DNA from: Crocinitomicaceae bacterium
Lineage (GTDB): Bacteria > Bacteroidota > Bacteroidia > Flavobacteriales_D > Crocinitomicaceae
Length of the DNA stretch: 22,203 nucleotides
Assembly: GCA_002696025.1 (NCBI GenBank)
Contig: NZQU01000099.1
Span: forward strand, 5,702 to 27,904
Reading direction: 5' to 3'
A program made the position numbers and the translations under genes. Of the stretch, positions 16,372 through 22,203 are shown piece after piece (positions within the stretch are counted from its first letter, which is position 1; every line of letters starts with the position of its first letter). A model generated the notes under the pieces. The model worked only from the letters and a program-made list of their open reading frames with translations, was not told the DNA's origin and ran no database searches.

Positions 16372-16911
16372 ATGCGATTTCTCCTTATCCTCATTTTTAT
16401 TTTAGGATTTACCTCAATTAAATCCTATTCCCAAAGTGATTTTATTAAAAACACATTTCAAGGACCTCATAATTTGAGAGTATTTCATGACTATGATCTG
16501 GGAATGAATTATGCAAAACAAATTAAGAAACCCGTTTTACTTGATTTTTCAGGTTGGGGCTGTGTAAATTGCAGAAAAATGGAACAATTAGTTTGGAGTG
16601 CCCCAGAAGTTCTTGAAATTCTTCGCGAAAAACTTGTTATTATTTCATTGTTTGTAGATGACAAAACTTCATTAACAAAATCGGAACAAAAAATCGTAAG
16701 AGTAAATAACCGAGAAATTAATGTTACCACCTATGGAAATAAATGGGCTGTTAAACAAATGATTGAATACAAAACAAATACTCAGCCATTTTATATTATG
16801 TTGAATCATAAAGGTGAACATTTGAAAAATGGACCAGGTAATTATGAGAGACATAAACGAATTGAAAAATTTAAAGCATGGCTTCAAAGAGGAATAAATG
16901 AAACAAAATAA
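16372..16911 (+). CDS. Secreted thioredoxin-fold protein, paralogue of the DsbD C-terminal domain
   Basis: A 179-residue exported protein: signal peptide (about 1-21, MRFLLILIFILGFTSIKSYS) then one thioredoxin-like domain with GWGCVNCRKMEQ (Cys64, Cys67). From residue 32 to the end it aligns without gaps to DsbD residues 545-692; by hand count about 77 of 148 positions are identical, including the whole active-site block, GNKW.VKQM, EYKT..QP and KFKAWL. This is clearly a tandem duplication of the DsbD gamma domain. It lies 31 bp after dsbD on the same strand and is probably co-transcribed. It may accept electrons from the DsbD membrane domain and reduce particular envelope or secreted proteins; that role is inferred. 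No lipobox Cys is present. Confidence 0.88.
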   Translation: MRFLLILIFILGFTSIKSYSQSDFIKNTFQGPHNLRVFHDYDLGMNYAKQIKKPVLLDFSGWGCVNCRKMEQLVWSAPEVLEILREKLVIISLFVDDKTSLTKSEQKIVRVNNREINVTTYGNKWAVKQMIEYKTNTQPFYIMLNHKGEHLKNGPGNYERHKRIEKFKAWLQRGINETK

Positions 16912-16961
16912 ATACATCGCTAAAAACATTATGAACTCTAACATGTTTTAGTCATAGAATT

Positions 16962-19433
16962 ATGAAAACCTCTTTGTATTTTATTTTCTTGTTTTTATCT
17001 TTTAATGTGTTTTGTCAAAAAGATATTGATGCCAAGCGCACAAATAAAAACATTAAAATTGATGGCATATTGAATGAAAATTCTTGGACAGAGAATAGAT
17101 CTATAGCATCTAATTTTACTCAATTAAAACCTTTCCCCGGAAACCCAATAACACAAAAAACTGAGGTTAAAGTAATCTATGATGATGAAGCCATTTACAT
17201 AGGTGCTGTATGCTATGATTACAAAGATTCCATTTCAAAAGTTATTTCTTTTAGAGATCAATTGTCTGCTCGAATTGATTTATTTGGATTGTTTATTGAC
17301 ACTTATAATGATGCTCAAAATGGTTTCTTTTTTGGAGTCACTAGTAGAAATGTTCAAAGCGATGCTAAAATTGCTCAAGAAAATTTTAATTTCCAATTCA
17401 ACCTTGCCTGGAAAAGTCAAGTTAAAATATCAGAAGATGCTTGGACATGTGAAATCGAAATCCCATACTCTGCCCTAAGATTTCCCAAAAAAGAAATACA
17501 AAACTGGGGAATTAACTTTGGTAGATCTATCAGCAGAAATCGAGAAGAATCATATTGGAATACAATAACACCAGACATGGAGGACCTTAAATTAGTTCAG
17601 TGTGGAAATTTAAAAGGGCTAAAAGGAATTAACCCACCGCTGAGATTGACTTTTATGCCATATGTATCATCATACATTGATGAAATAGCAACAGGAGATG
17701 GAAAAACATTAGCAAGTTCATTTAATGGGGGAATGGACATTAAATATGGCATAAATGAAGCGCTAACACTTGATGTCACATTGGTGCCTGATTTTGGACA
17801 GGTTGTTTTTGATAAGCAAGTTCTTAATATCAGTCCTTTTGAAATCTCATTTAATGAAAATAGACAGTTTTTTACTGAAGGTACAGAGCTATTTAATAAA
17901 GCTGGATTATTTTACAGTAGAAGAATTGGTGTTCAACCAAACTATGACATAAGCAGTCAAATATTAAATGAAAATGAAACACTTTCACAAGACAATCAAA
18001 ACCCAAGACTAATAAATGCCTCAAAGCTATCTGGAAGACTTAAAAATGGACTTGGAATTGGTTTATTCAATGGTATAAACGATGTTAATTATGGCACAGC
18101 TACAGATACTATAAATAGTCAAGGCCGAACAGTTATCACATCACCATTAACTAATTTCAATGTTTTTGTTTTGGATCAAAACTTAAAAAATAATAGCTCG
18201 ATCACATTTACCAATACAAATGTTTGGAGATCTGGTCACTTTTATGATGCCAATGTAACTGGATTAGATTTCAACTTCAACAGTAAAAACAATAATTATT
18301 TTATCACTGGATATAGCTCTATTTCGGCTAAAGTTTATGAAACAGAAAACAACATAGGACATGAAGCAGGAATTATTCTTGGCAAACAAAGAGGAAATTT
18401 TGTATTCAACACTGAGTATTTTGAACAATCAGATACATATGACATAAATGATCTTGGCTTTAATCGAGTAAACAACAAAAGAAATATTGAAATAGAAGGA
18501 TCATATCGAAATTTCAATCCTAAATGGAAATTTGCAAATAAAATTTTCTCAAGAGCGGCAATAGAATATAAAAGATTGTATAATCCAGATGAATATATAG
18601 GAACCTATTTTAGATTGAACGGAACAATCGTTTCAAAGTTTTTTCATGCAGGAGGCATTCGAATGAATGGTTCAATTACAGAATCTTATGATTTTTTTGA
18701 ACCAAGAGAATGGGGGAAGTATTTTATTCGTCCCACTTGGATTACAACATCTGCATGGTTTTCAAGCAACTATCAAAAAAGATATGCACTTGATTTTAGA
18801 TTGCGATATACAGCAGTTCAAAGAGACAATTGGGATGAATATGGTTATGCTTTCGAAAACCGTTTTTTAATAACTAAAAATATATTTTTATATCACGAAT
18901 GGAAGCAAGACTATCAATTTAACAGCCAAGGTTTTGCAGTTAGAAACTATACCCACGAACCTTTCGAACAAATTGATGGCATTTTATTTGGAAATAGAAA
19001 CAGAATTAATTCTGTGAACACAATTCGATTGGATTATGGAATTACAAACAGAATGGGAATTGTATTTAGCTTAAGGCACTATAATTCTAGGATATCCTAT
19101 AATTCATTCTATAGTTTACTTGACAATGGGCGACTTGAAGAAATTCCATTTTCTGGAAATGATCTAGATGGAAATTCAGCATATGATATTAATTTCAATG
19201 CATTTACCATTGACTTTCAATATAGATGGATTTTTGCACCAGGTAGTGAATTAAGTTTGGTATGGAAAAACTCTATATTTATTGACGATATCAATGTTGA
19301 TAGAAGCTACTTTAACAATTTACAGTATTCTCTAACAAATGGCCCTTTAAATAGTTTTTCTATAAAAATGATGTATTGGCTTGACTATTCTCAAATCAAA
19401 AAGGCCTTTACAAAGAGAAAACAAAATCCTTAA
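16962..19433 (+). CDS. DUF5916 outer-membrane protein with CBM9-like N-terminal domain
   Basis: An 823-residue exported protein. After a signal peptide (1-19, ending VFCQ) comes a CBM9-like domain of about 190 residues: KIDGILNENSW, EVKVIYDDEAIYIGAVCYD, FGLFIDTYNDAQNGFFFGV and WTCEIEIPYSALRFP are the typical signatures. The rest is DUF5916 (from about GWINFGR-like NWGINFGRSISR through DVTLVPDFGQV and ISFNENRQFFTEG), with alternating polar/aromatic beta strands to the end, as in outer-membrane beta-barrels. Family members are widespread in Bacteroidota and of unknown function; glycan or nutrient binding at the surface is a guess from the CBM9-like fold. It begins 50 bp after the thioredoxin-like gene and may belong to the same transcription unit. 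Confidence 0.85.
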   Translation: MKTSLYFIFLFLSFNVFCQKDIDAKRTNKNIKIDGILNENSWTENRSIASNFTQLKPFPGNPITQKTEVKVIYDDEAIYIGAVCYDYKDSISKVISFRDQLSARIDLFGLFIDTYNDAQNGFFFGVTSRNVQSDAKIAQENFNFQFNLAWKSQVKISEDAWTCEIEIPYSALRFPKKEIQNWGINFGRSISRNREESYWNTITPDMEDLKLVQCGNLKGLKGINPPLRLTFMPYVSSYIDEIATGDGKTLASSFNGGMDIKYGINEALTLDVTLVPDFGQVVFDKQVLNISPFEISFNENRQFFTEGTELFNKAGLFYSRRIGVQPNYDISSQILNENETLSQDNQNPRLINASKLSGRLKNGLGIGLFNGINDVNYGTATDTINSQGRTVITSPLTNFNVFVLDQNLKNNSSITFTNTNVWRSGHFYDANVTGLDFNFNSKNNNYFITGYSSISAKVYETENNIGHEAGIILGKQRGNFVFNTEYFEQSDTYDINDLGFNRVNNKRNIEIEGSYRNFNPKWKFANKIFSRAAIEYKRLYNPDEYIGTYFRLNGTIVSKFFHAGGIRMNGSITESYDFFEPREWGKYFIRPTWITTSAWFSSNYQKRYALDFRLRYTAVQRDNWDEYGYAFENRFLITKNIFLYHEWKQDYQFNSQGFAVRNYTHEPFEQIDGILFGNRNRINSVNTIRLDYGITNRMGIVFSLRHYNSRISYNSFYSLLDNGRLEEIPFSGNDLDGNSAYDINFNAFTIDFQYRWIFAPGSELSLVWKNSIFIDDINVDRSYFNNLQYSLTNGPLNSFSIKMMYWLDYSQIKKAFTKRKQNP

Positions 19434-19473
19434 TAAGGGAATATTTTATCTTTATTTAATAAATTTTTACCGT

Positions 19474-19503
19474 CAACAAAAAGGATAAATCTTATTTTTG
19501 TTG
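19474..19503. repeat. 9-bp inverted repeat overlapping the oxidoreductase promoter
   Basis: Arms CAACAAAAA (19474-19482) and TTTTTGTTG (19495-19503) are exact inverted copies with a 12-base spacer. The right arm overlaps the TATTTTTG box. It may be a weak hairpin at the end of the DUF5916 transcript or a regulator site; both are speculative. Confidence 0.35.
19493..19500 (+). promoter_or_regulatory. Putative -7 box upstream of the Gfo/Idh/MocA gene
   Basis: TATTTTTG matches TAnnTTTG exactly, ending 16 bases before the ATG at 19517. A T-run at 19464-19468 is 24 bases upstream, slightly too far and lacking the G, so the -33 element is unconvincing. Confidence 0.4.
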
Positions 19504-19516
19504 CAAATAATTTTAG

Positions 19517-20488
19517 ATGCTTAAAGTTGGCCTTTTTGGAGTTGGACATTTAGGGAGAATTCATTTGAATATACTTCTTGAATTAAAAGATATTTTTAAA
19601 GTTGTTGGATTTTTTGATCCAAATGATGAAAATGCATCAAAAATTGAATCAGAACTTGATATCAAACGATTTAACTCAGAAATAGAGTTGATTGAAATGA
19701 GTGACTGTATTGATATCGTTACCCCAACTAAATTTCACTTTTTAATTGCAAATAATGCTATTGGCTCAAAAAAACATGTTTTCATAGAAAAACCTATAGC
19801 TCAAACAACAAAAGAAGCTGAAGAAATAAAAAATCTTGCCTCAATTCATAATGTTAAAGTTCAGGTTGGTCATGTAGAAAGGTTTAACCCTGCATTTATA
19901 GCTGCAAAAAAACAATTATCCAATCCTATGTTCATAGAAACACATAGGTTGGCTCAATTTAACCCTCGAGGCACAGATGTTCCGGTTGTATTAGATTTGA
20001 TGATTCATGATTTAGATATTATTTTAAGTGTGGTTGACTCTCAAATCAAAAACATATCTGCATCTGGTGTTTCTGTTGTTAGTGACTCTCATGATATCAC
20101 AAATGCTAGAATTGAATTTGAAAATGGATGTGTTGCCAACTTAACAGCATCAAGAATTTCATTGAAAAATATGCGGAAATCAAGATTCTTTCAGAAAGAC
20201 GCCTATGTTAGTGTTGATTTTTTAAATAAAGAATACGAATGTTTAAAAATGGAATCGCTAACATCAGAAGCTGATCCATTTGATTTGATTTTTGATCCTG
20301 GAAATGGAAAACCTAAAAAAAAGGTTTTAATAGACAAACCAGAAATAGAGCACAACAATGCAATTAAAGAAGAGCTAATTTCATTTTACAATTGCATTAA
20401 AAATGACACCACACCTATTGTATCTGAAAAAGATGGCTTAGAGGCATTAAAAGTTGCTCACAAAATTCAAGAGAAACTTTTAAATTAA
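19517..20488 (+). CDS. Gfo/Idh/MocA family NAD(P)-dependent oxidoreductase
   Basis: A 323-residue cytosolic sugar-type dehydrogenase. The N-terminal Rossmann fold begins KVGLFGVGHLGRIH (3-16); the family EKP motif is at 91-93 (FIEKPIAQT) with the preceding VTPTKFH; the C-terminal domain contains GHVERFNPA (118-126) and MIHDLDIIL (162-170), whose His is the expected active-site residue. Members oxidise or reduce sugars and nucleotide sugars. Next to a polyprenyl glycosylphosphotransferase, a role in making a sugar precursor is plausible but not shown. Ends 37 bp before the lipoprotein gene. Confidence 0.85.
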   Translation: MLKVGLFGVGHLGRIHLNILLELKDIFKVVGFFDPNDENASKIESELDIKRFNSEIELIEMSDCIDIVTPTKFHFLIANNAIGSKKHVFIEKPIAQTTKEAEEIKNLASIHNVKVQVGHVERFNPAFIAAKKQLSNPMFIETHRLAQFNPRGTDVPVVLDLMIHDLDIILSVVDSQIKNISASGVSVVSDSHDITNARIEFENGCVANLTASRISLKNMRKSRFFQKDAYVSVDFLNKEYECLKMESLTSEADPFDLIFDPGNGKPKKKVLIDKPEIEHNNAIKEELISFYNCIKNDTTPIVSEKDGLEALKVAHKIQEKLLN

Positions 20489-20525
20489 AGCAATATATTA
20501 ATATTATAATCGTTACATTATTATC

Positions 20526-21401
20526 GTGAGAGCATCCTTTTTATTATTTGTTTTAGGTTTCATTTTAACCTTAAATTCATGCGTAAAAAACAACCCAGAC
20601 CCTTCCTGGATTGAAGTTGGAGAATGGACGATTTCTGCCAATCCAAATCTAGGAGGTGATGAAGGAGAACTTAATCATAATATAACAGAAGCTTGGCTAT
20701 ATATTAACGATTCAATTATTGGTGTTTTTGAAGTCCCATTTAAAATCCCTGTTTTAACATCAGGAATGTCATCTATTAAAATATATCCAGCTATTAAAAA
20801 CAATGGGATTTCTGCGACTAAAAAAATATATCCATTTCTTGATTTATATGAAGTGAATGCTGAACTAATTCAGAATGAAACACTTGTAATCAATCCCACA
20901 ACTCAATATAAAGATAACCTTACTATTTGGGTAGAAGATTTTGAAGATATATCTATAGCACTAGAGGACGATCCAAATACATCATCTGCAAATTACCAGG
21001 TTACGAATAACAATCTTCAAAGTTTTAATGGCAACTATTATGGGAAAGTAAATTTGACAAGTTCTGATTCTTTATGGGTTGCCTATACAACTGCGCAAAA
21101 ATATTTACCATATGGCCAAGAAGTTTATATGGAAATAGATTATAAAAATGACATTAATGTTGTTACAGGACTACTCGCAATTTCTCAAAGCGGAATAACA
21201 AACAATCCAAACATTCAATTAAATGCTCAACAAACCTCGCCCACTGTTTGGAAAAAAATATATATTGACCTAAGGGAGTTGATTAGCAATCAAGCAAGTG
21301 GCTCCTATTTTGAACAATCATTTGCAGCTCAACTCGATCTAGAAAATGGGCAAACCTCAGGAGAAATATGTATTGATAATATTAAACTAATCCATTTTTA
21401 A
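20526..21401 (+). CDS. Putative lipoprotein of unknown function upstream of a glycan-synthesis gene
   Basis: A 291-residue lipoprotein. The start is GTG at 20526, the only choice giving a complete signal: a hydrophobic stretch ending in the lipobox LNSC with Cys19. The first half (about 25-120) has a beta-sandwich look with a peptide reading EAWLYINDSIIGVFEVPFK, reminiscent of carboxypeptidase-regulatory-like or DUF4397-like strands. The second half (about 130-291) resembles a jelly-roll carbohydrate-binding module, running from WVEDFEDIS to a terminal EICIDNIKLIHF. I do not recognise the family. It is 37 bp after the oxidoreductase and 5 bp before the glycosylphosphotransferase, so probably one transcript; an outer-membrane role in export or retention of the glycan is an inference. 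Confidence 0.75.
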   Translation: MRASFLLFVLGFILTLNSCVKNNPDPSWIEVGEWTISANPNLGGDEGELNHNITEAWLYINDSIIGVFEVPFKIPVLTSGMSSIKIYPAIKNNGISATKKIYPFLDLYEVNAELIQNETLVINPTTQYKDNLTIWVEDFEDISIALEDDPNTSSANYQVTNNNLQSFNGNYYGKVNLTSSDSLWVAYTTAQKYLPYGQEVYMEIDYKNDINVVTGLLAISQSGITNNPNIQLNAQQTSPTVWKKIYIDLRELISNQASGSYFEQSFAAQLDLENGQTSGEICIDNIKLIHF

Positions 21402-21406
21402 CAATC

Positions 21407-22203
21407 ATGCATAGTAAATTTTGGAGGGTTTTATTTATATCAACCGACTGGCTAACAGCTTTTTTATCATGGTCAATCTTTTTTTACTTGAGAAAAACAT
21501 GGATTGAAGATGCTGATTTTTATCCAAATAATTCATTTTACATAGGCATTGGAATTGTGCCTATTGCATGGTTATTTCTATACTACCTTCAAGGTACATA
21601 TATTGAAATTAAAAGAATTTACAGGCTAAGGGCCATAACATTTACTTTAAGTGCTTCTATTTTTGGATCTCTAATTATTTTCTTTTCCCTCTTACTTGAT
21701 GATCAGGTTCTTGAATATACAACATACTATCAATCGGTTAGTTTACTATTTCTTCTTCATTTTTGTACAACTCTTTTGTTTCGATTAATTCTTGCATCTA
21801 TAATCGTTAGGGAAGTCTCAAAACCAAATAAAGGTTTTAAAACACTTCTTGTAGGTGGAAGCGAAAAAGCCCTTAAACTTTATAATGAATTGTATCAAAC
21901 ACCTAAAAATATTCATGATTTTATTGGATTTATTAATCTAAACGGCATTGATAAGGTTTTAATGGAAAAATTGCCCCATTTGGGAACTTTAGATAAAATA
22001 CAATGGATTATTAAACAATATAACATTGAAGAAGTTATTATTGCCTTGGACAGTACTGAGCATAATAAATTAAAATCCATTATTAGTAAAATTGAGGGTG
22101 CCAATACCAAAATAAAAATACTGCCTGATATGTATGATATATTATCTGGCTCTGTTAAAATGACTAGTATTTTTGGCGCTCTACTTCTTGAAATCAATAA
22201 AGA
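21407..22203 (+). CDS. Exopolysaccharide polyprenyl glycosylphosphotransferase, N-terminal part (cut by window edge)
   Basis: The first 265 codons of a protein running off the right edge. The start ATG at 21407 is 5 bp after the lipoprotein stop. Four hydrophobic segments (about 7-27, 44-61, 76-97 and 110-132) are followed by a cytosolic nucleotide-binding-like domain beginning FKTLLVGGSEKALKLYNEL (about 145-163) and containing EEVIIALDS and KILPDMYDIL. This is the layout of the WcaJ/PssY-type initiating transferases (CoA_binding_3 domain), whose catalytic bacterial sugar transferase domain would lie beyond base 22203. Such enzymes attach the first sugar-1-phosphate to undecaprenyl phosphate and start capsule or exopolysaccharide synthesis. 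The catalytic half is not visible, so the call rests on the N-terminal architecture. Confidence 0.8.
   Translation, partial: MHSKFWRVLFISTDWLTAFLSWSIFFYLRKTWIEDADFYPNNSFYIGIGIVPIAWLFLYYLQGTYIEIKRIYRLRAITFTLSASIFGSLIIFFSLLLDDQVLEYTTYYQSVSLLFLLHFCTTLLFRLILASIIVREVSKPNKGFKTLLVGGSEKALKLYNELYQTPKNIHDFIGFINLNGIDKVLMEKLPHLGTLDKIQWIIKQYNIEEVIIALDSTEHNKLKSIISKIEGANTKIKILPDMYDILSGSVKMTSIFGALLLEINK

Noticed and set aside
16672..16944. Minus-strand 90-codon frame rich in Phe/Ile opposite the thioredoxin-like gene
   Set aside because: It looks like a membrane protein only because it is the complement of Lys/Asn/Glu-rich coding sequence; the sense gene is certain.
21913..22197. Minus-strand 94-codon frame at the right edge
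   Set aside because: It is antisense to the glycosylphosphotransferase, whose frame continues open to the window end.

Overview
The window is an ordinary-looking stretch of a strongly AT-rich bacterial chromosome, almost certainly from Bacteroidota and probably Flavobacteriales. The reasons are the family content (DUF2141, DUF5916 outer-membrane protein, TamB next to tsaD, DsbD with a C-terminal CVNC thioredoxin domain), the near absence of Shine-Dalgarno sequences, and several matches to the Bacteroidota -7 promoter box TAnnTTTG. Seventeen protein genes are supported, two of them cut by the window edges. I see no tRNA, rRNA, CRISPR array, transposase or phage gene. No gap between genes reaches 300 bases.

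Left part (1-5110), lipid and surface chemistry: an ALDH3-type fatty aldehyde dehydrogenase (minus, cut at the left edge) diverges from a FadD-type acyl-CoA ligase. Converging on fadD is a two-gene overlapping unit, an FkbM-family methyltransferase followed by a secreted DUF2141 protein. A membrane fatty acid hydroxylase/sterol desaturase diverges from fkbM with 21 bp between start codons. A small cold-shock protein follows on the minus strand with a clear promoter and an intrinsic terminator.

Middle (5244-13798): a compact minus-strand operon reads tamB, a biotin carboxylase gene, rsgA, dtd, with junctions of 4 bp, 10 bp and a 4-bp overlap. It joins outer-membrane biogenesis, acyl-CoA carboxylation, ribosome assembly and D-aminoacyl-tRNA proofreading. 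tsaD diverges from tamB. It appears to begin with TTG, and two opposed TAnnTTTG boxes lie between or just inside the two starts.

Right part (13873-22203), envelope functions on the plus strand: a small conserved protein of unknown function; DsbD, preceded by a perfect 18-bp palindrome and a promoter box; a secreted thioredoxin-fold protein that is a duplicate of the DsbD C-terminal domain; a DUF5916 outer-membrane protein; a Gfo/Idh/MocA oxidoreductase; a lipoprotein of unknown function; and the N-terminal half of a polyprenyl glycosylphosphotransferase that may open an exopolysaccharide locus.

No clearly new biological system is evident. The most interesting points are the DsbD domain duplication, the palindrome at the dsbD promoter, the tightly packed tsaD/tamB divergent start region, and the biotin carboxylase gene standing apart from its partner subunits.
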